Positions 16,295-24,617 of a stretch of 64,000 nt of DNA are shown piece after piece; within the stretch, counting starts at the first letter, position 1; each line of letters begins with the position of its first letter. The DNA is from AP-15 sp963747735 (GTDB taxonomy: Bacteria; Pseudomonadota; Alphaproteobacteria; ATCC43930; CGMCC-115725). Below the pieces are notes generated by a model. The model worked only from the letters and a program-made list of their open reading frames with translations. It was not told the origin of the DNA and did no database searches. The stretch is taken from the NCBI GenBank assembly GCA_963747735.1, contig CAVVGE010000019.1:310001-374000 (forward strand), given 5' to 3'. The position numbers were made by a program, and so were the translations under genes.

Positions 16295-18598
16295 ATGAAG
16301 GGGCTTTGTCGCGCGATCGCGCTGATCTTTGTTTTGCTGCTGTGCGCCGGATCGGCCGGGGCGCAAGCGCCGAGCGGCCGTGCCGCTGCGCTCGACGCGA
16401 TCGGGCGCGGCACCGCGGCGTTCCGCGCCGGCGATATCGTTGCCGCGACGCAGCACTGGTCGGCGGCGATCCAAATGTGCCGACAGAGCGGCGAGGCCGA
16501 CCTCGAAGCGCAGGCGCTCGCGCGCCGCGGCGAAGCCTACCGGGTCGAAGGCTATTGGCGCGATGCCGGCAGCGACCTCGAGGCGGCGTTGGCAAAGGCC
16601 GAAGCGAGCCGTGACACCGCACTGATCGCGGCGGCGAGCGGGGCGCTCGGCAATCTCGCCTTTATGTCGCGGCGCAGCGCTGTCGCCGAACCCCTGCTGC
16701 AGCGCAGCCGCGACCTCGCCCGCCGGTCGCGCGACTGGACCACCTTGGCCGCCGCCGAAAACGACCTCGGCAACCTCTACGCCGCAACCGGTCGCCCGGC
16801 CGCCGCGGCGAATGAGTATGAGCAAGCGATCGGCAACGCCGCGACCGCCGGCGACCCGTCGCTCGCCGCGACCGCCGAAACCAATGCCGCGCGCCTCGCG
16901 CTCGGCCGCGGCGATGCCGGCCGTGGCGATACCGGACGCGCGGTGGCGCTGCTGCAGCGCGCGGTCGCCACCCTCGAACAGCAGCCGCCGTCTTTTGCCG
17001 GCGGCATGGCGCTCGTGTCCGCCGGCTCGGCCGTGTTCGAGCGCGACGGCCCGGTCCCACCCGATGCCCGGGCGGTTGCCGAACGCGCCTTTCGCGCCGC
17101 CGACGGGACCGCCACCGCGCTGCGCAACCCCACGCTCGCCTCGCTCGCGCAGGGCGGGCTCGGCCATCTCGACGAGCGCGCGAACCGGCTCGACGAGGCC
17201 GCGGCGTTGACCGAACGGGCGGCCCTTGCCGCGCAGCAGGCCGGCTCGCCCGACCTCTCCTACCGCTGGGATTGGCAGCGCGCCCGGCTCGCCCGGCGCC
17301 GCGGCGACACCGAAGCCGCACTCGCCGCCTATCGCCGCGCGGTCGCCGAGCTGCAATCGGTGCGCCAGGACATCCCGGTCGAATACCGCGACGGCCGCTC
17401 GTCCTACCGCGCGACCTTCGGCCCGCTCTATCTCGAATTCGCCGACCTCTTGCTGCGCCGCGCGGCGGCCGATAGGAGGGATGCGCCAGCGCTGATCCGC
17501 GAGGCGCGCGACACGGTCGAGCGGCTCAAGGAAAGCGAGCTGCGCGATTATTTCCGAGATTCCTGTGTCGCAAATTTCGAGGCGGAGAAGCGTCCGATCG
17601 AAACGATCGCGCCCGGCACCGCGATCCTTTACCCGATCTCGCTGCCCGACCGGCTGGAAATGCTGGTCAGCTTTGGCGCCGAGGAACGGCAATTCACGAT
17701 CCCGGTCCCGGAGCCCGCGCTGCGCCGGGAAGTGCAGCAGTTCCGCCAGCTTTTGGAGAAACGGACGACCAACGAATACCTGGTCCCGGCGCGTCTGCTC
17801 TATGACCAGATCATGCGTCCGATCGAGCCGCTCCTGGCGGCGCACCATGTCGATACCCTGGTGGTCGTGCCGGACGAGGTGCTGCGCATCGTCCCGTTTG
17901 CCGCGCTCAATGACGGGAGCCGGTTTCTGGTCGACCGCTACGCCACCGCGATCGCGCCGAGCCTCAAGCTCGTCGATCCCAAGCCGTTCGCTCCGGGCGA
18001 GGCGACCGCGCTCGTGCTCGGCGTGTCGAAGAGCGTCGAGGGCTATGTCGCTCTGCCGAACGTGCCGCGCGAGGTCTCGGCCGTGCACGCGATCGAAGGC
18101 GGCGACGTGCTGCTCAACGACGCCTTCACCCGCGCGCGGTTCGAAAGCGAGCTGAAAAGCGGGCGCTACAACATCGTGCACATCGCCTCGCACGGCCAGT
18201 TCGGCAGCGACCCGAGCCGGACCTTTGTGCTCGCCTTCGACGGAAGGCTGACGATGGACAATCTCGAATCCGACATCAAATACGCAACACCGCGCGGCAA
18301 CCCGATCGAGCTGTTGATTTTGAGCGCGTGCGAAACCGCGAGCGGCGACGACCGCGCGGCACTCGGCCTCGCCGGGGTGGCGTTGAAGGCCGGGGCACGC
18401 AGCGCGCTGGCCACGCTTTGGTACATCAACGACGAGGCGTCGGGCGAATTGATCACCGATTTCTATCGGGCGTTGCAGCCGGGGCATTTGTCGAAGGCGC
18501 AAGCGCTGCGTGCGGCGCAGCGCGCGCTCGCCGCCGACCCGCGTTTTGCCCACCCCGCCTATTGGGCGCCGTTTCTGCTGATCGGCAACTGGCTCTAG
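16295..18598 (+). CDS. Secreted TPR-CHAT domain peptidase
   Basis: A 767-residue protein. The start at 16295 gives a signal peptide (MKGLCRAIALIFVLLLCAGS ... AGA). Residues about 30-370 are tetratricopeptide-like helical repeats (ALARRGEAYRVEGYWRDAGS; AAENDLGNLYAATGRP). The C-terminal CHAT domain, a caspase-like clan CD cysteine peptidase, shows HIASHGQFG (His633) and LILSACETASG (Cys679), so the catalytic dyad is present. Such proteins are often encoded beside TPS adhesins, as here (7226-12969), and may process or anchor surface proteins; that role is an inference. The TAG stop is part of the CTAG that forms the target duplication of the downstream insertion sequence. Confidence 0.9.
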   Translation: MKGLCRAIALIFVLLLCAGSAGAQAPSGRAAALDAIGRGTAAFRAGDIVAATQHWSAAIQMCRQSGEADLEAQALARRGEAYRVEGYWRDAGSDLEAALAKAEASRDTALIAAASGALGNLAFMSRRSAVAEPLLQRSRDLARRSRDWTTLAAAENDLGNLYAATGRPAAAANEYEQAIGNAATAGDPSLAATAETNAARLALGRGDAGRGDTGRAVALLQRAVATLEQQPPSFAGGMALVSAGSAVFERDGPVPPDARAVAERAFRAADGTATALRNPTLASLAQGGLGHLDERANRLDEAAALTERAALAAQQAGSPDLSYRWDWQRARLARRRGDTEAALAAYRRAVAELQSVRQDIPVEYRDGRSSYRATFGPLYLEFADLLLRRAAADRRDAPALIREARDTVERLKESELRDYFRDSCVANFEAEKRPIETIAPGTAILYPISLPDRLEMLVSFGAEERQFTIPVPEPALRREVQQFRQLLEKRTTNEYLVPARLLYDQIMRPIEPLLAAHHVDTLVVVPDEVLRIVPFAALNDGSRFLVDRYATAIAPSLKLVDPKPFAPGEATALVLGVSKSVEGYVALPNVPREVSAVHAIEGGDVLLNDAFTRARFESELKSGRYNIVHIASHGQFGSDPSRTFVLAFDGRLTMDNLESDIKYATPRGNPIELLILSACETASGDDRAALGLAGVALKAGARSALATLWYINDEASGELITDFYRALQPGHLSKAQALRAAQRALAADPRFAHPAYWAPFLLIGNWL
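18595..18598. repeat. Target-site duplication CTAG, left copy
   Basis: CTAG abuts the left inverted repeat of the IS element; the matching copy is at 20141-20144. It contains the stop codon of the CHAT gene. Confidence 0.8.
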
Positions 18599-18670
18599 CA
18601 GCCTGTCGGATTGACGGCGGGTTTGATCATGATACAGTGGATATGGTTGGGGAGACCACCGGATATAGCG

Positions 18671-20014
18671 ATGACGACCTATATGCCGTTTGATCGCGAG
18701 CAGCCGTTTCTGCTGCCGCCGGATGTGAAGGATTGGCTGCCGGCGAACGATATCGCGCATTTTATCGTGGCGGCGGTGGAGCGGGTGCGGCTGGCGGCGT
18801 TTCACACCAACGCCCGGCCCAGCGGCAAGCCGCAATACCATCCGCGGCTGATGCTGGCGCTGCTCGTCTACAGCTATGCCAACGGCGTCTTCTCCTCGCG
18901 GCGGATCGAGCGGGCGACATACCGGGACATCGGCACCCGCTTTATCGCCGCCAACACGCATCCCGACCACGATACGATCGCCAGCTTTCGGCGGACCAAC
19001 CAGCAGGCCTTTGAAGCGGCGTTTTTGCAGGTTCTGCTGCTGGCGCGCGAGATGGGGCTGCTGCGGCTGGGCACGGTGTCGATCGACGGGACCAAGATCG
19101 ATGCCAATGCCTCGAAGATCCGCTCGCTGCGGTACGATCGGGCGCGGGCGCTGCGGGTGAAGCTCGCGGCCGACATCGCCGCGTTGACCGCCAAGGCCGA
19201 GGCGGCCGATGCCGAGGACATCGACCCGCAGGCGCTGCCGGCGGAGATCGCCCGGCGCGAGGCGCTCAAGGCGAAGCTCGACGCTGCCTGCGCGCGGTTG
19301 GAAGCGGAAGCCAAGGCCGAGGCCGAGGCCGAACGCCCGCAATATGAAGCCAGGAAGGCAGCCTGGGAGGCCAAGACCGGGCGCGGCGGCCAGCCGCCCA
19401 AGCCGCCCGACGCAACGCCGCGGCCCGATCGACAGACCAACCTGACCGACCCCGATTCGCAGCTGATGCGCAAGTCCAAAGCGCATGAATACCGCCAAGC
19501 CTACAACGCTCAGGCGGTGGTCTGCGCCGAGGGGACGCAGCTCATCCTGGCGACCAACATGGCTACCACCCCGAGCGACCAGCCGACCTTCGCGGCCACG
19601 GTCCTGGCGATGCGCGAGACGGTCGGCCTGCCGCAGACAGTGTTGGCCGATGCCGGCTATGCCGGCGGCCCGGCCGTCGCCGAACTCCAAGCCTGCGGCA
19701 TCGAGCCCTTGGTGGCGATCGCCCGCACCCAGCCGCACCGGCCTTACGACTTCCGCCCGCCGCCCGAACCCAAGCCCGAGCGCCGCATCACCGAACCGTG
19801 GCGCCTGGCGATGAAGGCCAGGCTGGAGAGCGAAGATGGCAAAGCCCGCTACAAAAAACGCAAACAGACTGTCGAGCCGGTCTTCGGCATCATCAAGAGC
19901 GCGATCGGGTTCACCCGCTTCCACCTGCGCGGCCGGCAAAACGTCGCCACCGAGTGGCTGTTGATCGCCCTCGCCTACAACTGCCGCAGACTGCATAACC
20001 TGCGGCCGGCCTAA
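18671..20014 (+). CDS. IS1182-family DDE transposase
   Basis: The 447-residue product begins MTTYMPFDREQPFLLPPDVK, the N-terminus typical of IS1182 transposases, with an N-terminal DUF772-like domain (HPRLMLALLVYSYANGVFSS). The DDE residues are in TVSIDGTKIDANASK, VLADAGYAGGPA and KQTVEPVFGIIK. A charged coiled-coil insertion (about 150-245) separates the first two. An earlier in-frame start at 18611 would overlap the inverted repeat. No frameshift is seen, so the enzyme is probably active. Confidence 0.93.
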   Translation: MTTYMPFDREQPFLLPPDVKDWLPANDIAHFIVAAVERVRLAAFHTNARPSGKPQYHPRLMLALLVYSYANGVFSSRRIERATYRDIGTRFIAANTHPDHDTIASFRRTNQQAFEAAFLQVLLLAREMGLLRLGTVSIDGTKIDANASKIRSLRYDRARALRVKLAADIAALTAKAEAADAEDIDPQALPAEIARREALKAKLDAACARLEAEAKAEAEAERPQYEARKAAWEAKTGRGGQPPKPPDATPRPDRQTNLTDPDSQLMRKSKAHEYRQAYNAQAVVCAEGTQLILATNMATTPSDQPTFAATVLAMRETVGLPQTVLADAGYAGGPAVAELQACGIEPLVAIARTQPHRPYDFRPPPEPKPERRITEPWRLAMKARLESEDGKARYKKRKQTVEPVFGIIKSAIGFTRFHLRGRQNVATEWLLIALAYNCRRLHNLRPA

Positions 20015-20088
20015 ACTGGGCTGCGCCTGGTAGGTGACCGTGACCGGCGAGCCCGCCGCAGACTGCATAACCTGCGGCCGGCCTAAAC
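19983..20088 (+). repeat. 34-bp direct repeat at the 3' end of the IS
   Basis: GCCGCAGACTGCATAACCTG with GCGGCCGGCCTAAAC occurs at 19983-20016, where it covers the transposase C-terminus and stop, and identically at 20055-20088, downstream of the stop. The second copy sits in the non-coding tail of the IS and looks like a short segmental duplication. Confidence 0.8.
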
Positions 20089-20140
20089 CGGGCCAAGCGG
20101 GCACATCTCACCCGCCACAACACACCAACCCGACAGGCTG

Positions 20141-20770
20141 CTAGACGCCTTTCTGGGTCATGCCGAACTGCCACGGGCGGGCGAGCCGCGCCTTCGCCTC
20201 GTAGGTGGCGATGCCGGCGGCCTTCTCTTCGGTCAGGCCGATGTCGTCGAGCCCGTTTATCAGGCAATGCTTGCGGAACGGATCGAGGTCGAACCGCACC
20301 GTCTCGCCGTCGGGCCGCGAGACCGTCTGGGTTTCCAGGTCGATCGTCATTACCGCGTTGGCGCCTTTTTTGGCGTCTTCCATCAGCTCGTCGCAGATTT
20401 CCTTGGGCAGCGCGATCGGCAGGATGCCGTTCTTGAAACAATTATTGTAAAAGATATCGGCAAAGCTGGGTGCTATGACGCAGCGAATGCCAAAATCGAG
20501 AAGCGCCCAAGGGGCGTGCTCGCGGCTCGACCCGCAGCCGAAATTCTCGGCGCCGACCAGGATTTTGGCGTTGCGGTAGGGGGCCTGGTTCAGCACGAAA
20601 TCCGGATTCTCCGATCCGTCGGCGCGAAACCGGATCTCCTGGAACAGCCATTGCGACAATCCGGTGCGCTTGATCGTCTTCAAGTAGATCGCCGGAAAAA
20701 TCTTGTCGGTGTCTAGATTGTGGATCGGCAGCGGTGCCGCGACGCCGGTCAAGGTGGTGAATTTGTCCAT
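20141..20770 (-). CDS. leuD: 3-isopropylmalate dehydratase small subunit
   Basis: A 209-residue LeuD (about 200 usual) that forms the swivel domain of isopropylmalate isomerase with LeuC in leucine biosynthesis. Visible are LDTDKIFPAIYL near the N-terminus, the substrate-loop GCGSSREHAPWALLDFG, and CLINGLDDIGLT near the end. The start MDKFTTLTG at 20770 matches the family; an upstream extension to 20890 is Arg-rich and unlikely. It is the last gene of the ffh-rpsP-rimM-trmD-rplS-leuC line. Its TAG stop lies within the CTAG duplicated by the IS insertion, so the coding sequence is unharmed. Confidence 0.97.
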   Translation of the reverse strand: MDKFTTLTGVAAPLPIHNLDTDKIFPAIYLKTIKRTGLSQWLFQEIRFRADGSENPDFVLNQAPYRNAKILVGAENFGCGSSREHAPWALLDFGIRCVIAPSFADIFYNNCFKNGILPIALPKEICDELMEDAKKGANAVMTIDLETQTVSRPDGETVRFDLDPFRKHCLINGLDDIGLTEEKAAGIATYEAKARLARPWQFGMTQKGV

Positions 20771-20783
20771 GTTTGCCTCGATA

Positions 20784-21008
20784 CTATGGTTTGGCCGGCT
20801 TTTCGGCGGGTTGCGGCGCGGGCAGCACAATGACTTGCGGCGGCAGCGGTTGCGCTTGCGGCGTCGCCGTAATCGAATTCGCGATCGCATTGGTTTGCGC
20901 CGCCATCTCCGAACGCATCGCGTGAAATTCGTCGGACAGACGGGTCGGAATCGCCTGGATCGCGACCTCCAACCGGTCCACGCGGCCTTCCAGGCGGCTC
21001 AACTGCAA
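20784..21008 (-). CDS. Small coiled-coil hypothetical protein between leuC and leuD
   Basis: About 74 residues: a heptad-like segment LSRLEGRVDRLEVAIQAIPT with RLSDEFHAMRSEMAAQ, then a Pro/Gln-rich tail (PQVIVLPAPQPAEKPAKP). No ATG exists in frame; TTG at 21008 is the best start, though the open frame extends further upstream (GCAEDAACNHGFFGLQ). A hydrophobic stretch in another frame just upstream (IIRALLALSTAA) hints that a membrane anchor may have been lost by frameshift. Genes of this type in leuCD operons are of unknown function. Confidence 0.45.
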   Translation of the reverse strand: MQLSRLEGRVDRLEVAIQAIPTRLSDEFHAMRSEMAAQTNAIANSITATPQAQPLPPQVIVLPAPQPAEKPAKP

Positions 21009-21142
21009 CCCGAAAAAGCCGTGATTGCACGCTGCATCTTCCGCGCAGCCGTGGAAAGCGCGAGCAGCGCCCGGATGATTGCTACAATTTCAGCGGTTGA
21101 AGCCAATTTGACACCAGGGCCAGCGTAGCAGGGAGCGCATCC

Positions 21143-22558
21143 TCATCCCAACTGGCGCACGTCGGTGAGCTTGCCGGTGATGGCGGCGGCGGCGGCCATG
21201 GCGGGGCCCATCAGGTGGGATTTGGCGTTTTTGCCCTGGCGGCCCTCGAAATTGCGGTTCGAGGTGGTGGCGACGCGCTCGGCGTTCATCGCCTTGTCGT
21301 TGTTCATCGACATGCACATCGAGCAGCCGGCCTCGCGCCACTCGAACCCGGCTTCGAGGAAGATGCGGTCGAGCCCCTCTTCTTCCGCCTGATGCTTGAC
21401 GAGGCCCGAGCCCGGCACGACCAGCGCGACGACGCCATCGGCCACCCGGCGACCCTTGGCGATCGCCGCGGCGGCGCGCAGGTCCTCGATGCGGCTATTG
21501 GTGCACGAGCCGATAAAGACGCGCTGCACCGGCACATCGGTCAGGAGCGTGTTCGGCTGCAGCGCCATGTATTGCAGCGCACGCTCGATCGCGGCGCGTT
21601 TCAATGGGTCGTCCACCTGCGCCGGGTCGGGGACGCGGCCGGTGATCGGCGCCGCCATCTCGGGGTTGGTGCCCCAGGTCACATGCGGCGCGATGTCGGC
21701 GGCGTCGAGATGGGCTTCCTTGTCGAATTTGGCGCCGCGCTCGGACGGCAAGCTCCGCCAATAGGCGACCGCCTGCTCCCACGCCGCCCCCTTTGGCGCA
21801 TAGGGCCGGCCCGTGACGTAAGCGATGGTCTTGTCGTCGGGCGCGACGAGCCCGGCCCTGGCCCCCGCCTCGATCGACATGTTGCACACCGTCATGCGGC
21901 CTTCCATCGACATGTCGCGAAACGTGCTGCCGGCGTATTCGAAGACATGGCCGGTGCCGCCGGCGGTGCCGATCTTGGCGATGATCGCGAGGATCACGTC
22001 CTTTGGGCTGACCCCGGCGCCGAGCGAACCCTCGACGTTGATCAGCATGTTTTTGGCCGGGGCCTGGATCAGGGTCTGGGTGGCCAGCACATGCTCGACC
22101 TCCGAGGTGCCGATGCCAAAGGCGAGCGCGCCCATCGCACCATGCGTCGCGGTGTGGCTGTCGCCGCAGACGATCGTCATGCCGGGCTGGGAGAGACCCT
22201 GCTCCGGCCCGATGATATGGACGATGCCCTGGTCGAGGCTAGTGATCGGGAAATACGGAACGCCGAATTCCTTGACGTTGCGCTCGAGCACCTCGACCTG
22301 CAGCTTCGAGTCGGGCTCGTCGATACCGGCGACACCGGCGCTGCGGTTGGTGGTCGGGATGTTGTGATCGGCGACGGCCATCGTCGCATCGGGGCGGCGC
22401 ACCTTACGGCCGGCGAGCTTCAGCCCCTCGAACGCCTGCGGGCTCGTCACCTCGTGGACGAGATGGAGGTCAATATAGATCAGACAGGTGCCGTCGTCCT
22501 GACGCTCGACGACGTGGTTCTGCCAGATCTTGTCGAACAGGGTGCGCGGCTCGGCCAT
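21143..22558 (-). CDS. leuC: 3-isopropylmalate dehydratase large subunit
   Basis: A 471-residue aconitase-superfamily enzyme interconverting 2- and 3-isopropylmalate with LeuD. The [4Fe-4S] ligands are visible as FIGSCTNSR (Cys352) and EAGCSMCMSMN (Cys412, Cys415), within a few residues of the E. coli positions. The N-terminus MAEPRTLFDKIWQNHVV is typical. It starts 8 bases after the rplS stop and is the sixth gene of the operon. Confidence 0.98.
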   Translation of the reverse strand: MAEPRTLFDKIWQNHVVERQDDGTCLIYIDLHLVHEVTSPQAFEGLKLAGRKVRRPDATMAVADHNIPTTNRSAGVAGIDEPDSKLQVEVLERNVKEFGVPYFPITSLDQGIVHIIGPEQGLSQPGMTIVCGDSHTATHGAMGALAFGIGTSEVEHVLATQTLIQAPAKNMLINVEGSLGAGVSPKDVILAIIAKIGTAGGTGHVFEYAGSTFRDMSMEGRMTVCNMSIEAGARAGLVAPDDKTIAYVTGRPYAPKGAAWEQAVAYWRSLPSERGAKFDKEAHLDAADIAPHVTWGTNPEMAAPITGRVPDPAQVDDPLKRAAIERALQYMALQPNTLLTDVPVQRVFIGSCTNSRIEDLRAAAAIAKGRRVADGVVALVVPGSGLVKHQAEEEGLDRIFLEAGFEWREAGCSMCMSMNNDKAMNAERVATTSNRNFEGRQGKNAKSHLMGPAMAAAAAITGKLTDVRQLG

Positions 22559-22566
22559 GGCTCATT

Positions 22567-22968
22567 TCACTCCGCTGGCTCGGTTCTTGCGGCGGCGGGA
22601 CGCGCGGTATCGCGGGCGCGCTCGGCGATGCGCGCGCGCTTGCCGGTGCGGCCGCGCAGATAATAGAGCTTGGCCCGCCGCACGACACCGCGTCGGATGA
22701 CGTCGATCGCGGTGATCCGCGGCGAATAGAGCGGAAACACCCGCTCCACCCCTTCGCCATAGGAGATTTTGCGCAGGGTAAAGCTGGAGTTCACCCCGGC
22801 GTTCCGGCGGGCGATGCACACACCTTCGAACGCCTGGACGCGTTCGCGCTCGCCTTCGACCACCTTGACCATGACCCGCACCGTGTCACCCGGCTGGAAT
22901 TTTGGCACCGGCCGGTCGCTCGACAGCTTCTCGACCTGCTCGTGCTCCAATTGCTGCAAAAGATTCAT
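22567..22968 (-). CDS. rplS: 50S ribosomal protein L19
   Basis: A 133-residue L19, slightly longer than E. coli (115) through a basic, Ala/Glu-rich tail (RARDTARPAAARTEPAE). The conserved core PKFQPGDTVRVMVKVVEG and FEGVCIARRNAGVNSSF is present, with KLYYLRGRTGKRARI near the end. It lies at the 30S-50S interface. It starts 4 bases after the trmD stop. Confidence 0.98.
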   Translation of the reverse strand: MNLLQQLEHEQVEKLSSDRPVPKFQPGDTVRVMVKVVEGERERVQAFEGVCIARRNAGVNSSFTLRKISYGEGVERVFPLYSPRITAIDVIRRGVVRRAKLYYLRGRTGKRARIAERARDTARPAAARTEPAE

Positions 22969-22972
22969 CGGT

Positions 22973-23686
22973 CTACCTTTCGATCTCTGCCGCCGCAGCG
23001 CGGCCGGTCAGGTGACGGTCCCATAAATCGGCGCGGCGCTCGCGGGTCAGCCGCTCCGCTTGCGCCCGGCGCCAGTCGCGAATGCGGCGATGGTCACCCG
23101 AAACCAGCACTTCCGGCACCGCCCGGCCCTGCCAAGTTTGTGGACGCGTATACTGCGGATATTCGAGCAGACTGCCAGCAAAGCTTTCCTCGGCCAGCGT
23201 CTCGGCGCGGCCGACGACACCCGGCAGCAGCCGCACGCAGGCGTCGATCAAGGCGATCGCCGCGGGTTCCCCGCCCGACAGCACAAAATCGCCGAGGCTC
23301 AGCTCCTCGATATTGCGCGCCTCCAGCACCCGCTCGTCCACCCCCTCGAACCGGCCGCAGATCAATGTCGCCCCGGCCATCGCCGCGAGCGCGCGCACCC
23401 GCTCCTGGTCGAGCCGGCGCCCGCGCGGCGACAGCAGAATGAGCGGCCCGACGCCGCCCGATCCGGCCACCGCAGCGTCGAGCACATCCGGCCGCATCAC
23501 CATGCCGGGGCCGCCGCCAAACGGCGCATCATCGACCGAGCGGTGCCGGTCTTGCGCGAAATCCCGGATGTCCACGGCGTCGAGATGCCAGATCCCGGCC
23601 TCGTGCGCCTTGCCGGCGAGCGAATAGGCGAGCGGGCCCGGCAGCATCTCGGGAAAGATCGTCAACACCGTCGCTCGCCAGGTCAT
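22973..23686 (-). CDS. trmD: tRNA (guanine-N1)-methyltransferase
   Basis: A 237-residue SPOUT methyltransferase that makes m1G37 in tRNAs and prevents +1 frameshifting. The start ATVLTIFPEMLPGPLAYSL, the region PFGGGPGMVMRP, and the knot motif ELSLGDFVLSGGEPAA with ESFAGSLLEYPQYTRP are diagnostic. It overlaps rimM by 4 bases, so translation is coupled. Confidence 0.98.
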   Translation of the reverse strand: MTWRATVLTIFPEMLPGPLAYSLAGKAHEAGIWHLDAVDIRDFAQDRHRSVDDAPFGGGPGMVMRPDVLDAAVAGSGGVGPLILLSPRGRRLDQERVRALAAMAGATLICGRFEGVDERVLEARNIEELSLGDFVLSGGEPAAIALIDACVRLLPGVVGRAETLAEESFAGSLLEYPQYTRPQTWQGRAVPEVLVSGDHRRIRDWRRAQAERLTRERRADLWDRHLTGRAAAAEIER

Positions 23687-24231
23687 GCCGGCTCCCGCGC
23701 GCGGAACGACAAAGAGCGGGGAGCGTCGAGCAGCCCCTCCGGCGGCTCGAGCACCAGCCGGCCGCGGTCGAAATCGACAATCGGCACGACCGCGCGGGTA
23801 AACGGCACCATGGCCGGCGGCGCACCGGCGCGTGCCACCTCCAGCGTGTCGCCGGCGCCGAAATCGTGGACCGCCCGCACTTGGCCGACCAAGGTGCCGT
23901 CGGACAGCACCGCATCGAGACCGATCAGGTCGGCGTGGTAATATTCCTCGGGCTCGGGCGGCGGCAGCGCCGCGCGCGGCAGATAGAGGCGCAGCCCGCG
24001 CAGCGTCTCGGCCCGGTTGCGGTCGGTGACACCGGCAAGGCGCGCGATCAGCACGCCCTTCGCGAGGCCGACGACGCGCAGCTCAAAGGCCCGCTCGCCG
24101 GCCTCGTCGGCGAGCGGGCCGTAGGCGGCGACGTCTTCCGGCCGAGCGGTAAAGCTTTTGACCCGCACCGCTCCGGTCACACCGTGCGGTCCGGTGACGA
24201 CACCGACGCAAACCCGCTTGGCCACCGTCAT
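23683..24231 (-). CDS. rimM: Ribosome maturation factor RimM
   Basis: A 182-residue 30S maturation factor that binds S19. The N-terminal RimM domain begins VCVGVVTGPHGVTGAVRVKS, and the PRC-barrel part shows EEYYHADLIGLDAVLSDG and PFTRAVVPIVDFDRGRLVL. Spacing and order (rpsP-rimM-trmD) are the bacterial norm. Confidence 0.97.
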   Translation of the reverse strand: MTVAKRVCVGVVTGPHGVTGAVRVKSFTARPEDVAAYGPLADEAGERAFELRVVGLAKGVLIARLAGVTDRNRAETLRGLRLYLPRAALPPPEPEEYYHADLIGLDAVLSDGTLVGQVRAVHDFGAGDTLEVARAGAPPAMVPFTRAVVPIVDFDRGRLVLEPPEGLLDAPRSLSFRAREPA

Positions 24232-24245
24232 GACCCGTTATCGGC

Positions 24246-24605
24246 TCAGCTCCGCCCTGCCGCGGCACCCGCAGCTTCGGCGGCAGCCTTCGCGCGCTCC
24301 TGCGCCCGCGCCTTTGGCGCCGATTTGACCGGCGTTTCGCGGATCGCGGGCTTTTCGATCAGCCCGGCATCGCCGAGAAAGCGCGCCACCCGGTCGGTCG
24401 GCAACGCGCCGACCCCGAGCCAATGCTGGATGCGCTCGGGTTTGAGCGTCACCCGGTCGGCATGGCCGCGCTCGAGCATCGGGTTGTAGGTGCCGAGCCT
24501 TTCGATAAATCGGCCGTCGCGCGGGCTGCGCGAATCGGCGACGACGATGCTGTAGAAGGGGCGCTTTTTGGCGCCGCCGCGGGCCAGCCGGATTTTGAGC
24601 GGCAT
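24246..24605 (-). CDS. rpsP: 30S ribosomal protein S16
   Basis: A 119-residue S16. The core PLKIRLARGGAKKRPFYSIV, ADSRSPRDGRFIERLGTYNP and RIQHWLGVGALPTDRVARFL is canonical. The C-terminal Ala/Lys/Glu-rich extension (KARAQERAKAAAEAAG) is common in alphaproteobacteria. It begins 12 bases after the ffh stop. Confidence 0.98.
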   Translation of the reverse strand: MPLKIRLARGGAKKRPFYSIVVADSRSPRDGRFIERLGTYNPMLERGHADRVTLKPERIQHWLGVGALPTDRVARFLGDAGLIEKPAIRETPVKSAPKARAQERAKAAAEAAGAAAGRS

Positions 24606-24617
24606 CGCTATACCCTG

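Larger units (their letters stand above)
18599..20140 (+). mobile_element. IS1182-family insertion sequence, complete
   Basis: The 1,542-bp element is bounded by 15-base terminal inverted repeats CAGCCTGTCGGATTG (18599-18613) and CAACCCGACAGGCTG (20126-20140), 14 of 15 matching, and flanked by the direct repeat CTAG. It carries one intact transposase gene. Insertion at a palindromic CTAG is in keeping with IS1182-family behaviour. The intact transposase and ends suggest recent arrival. Confidence 0.88.

Noticed and set aside
16256..20104. 1,282-codon minus-strand frame across the CHAT gene and the IS
   Set aside because: It crosses an insertion-sequence boundary and lies opposite two clearly recognised proteins.
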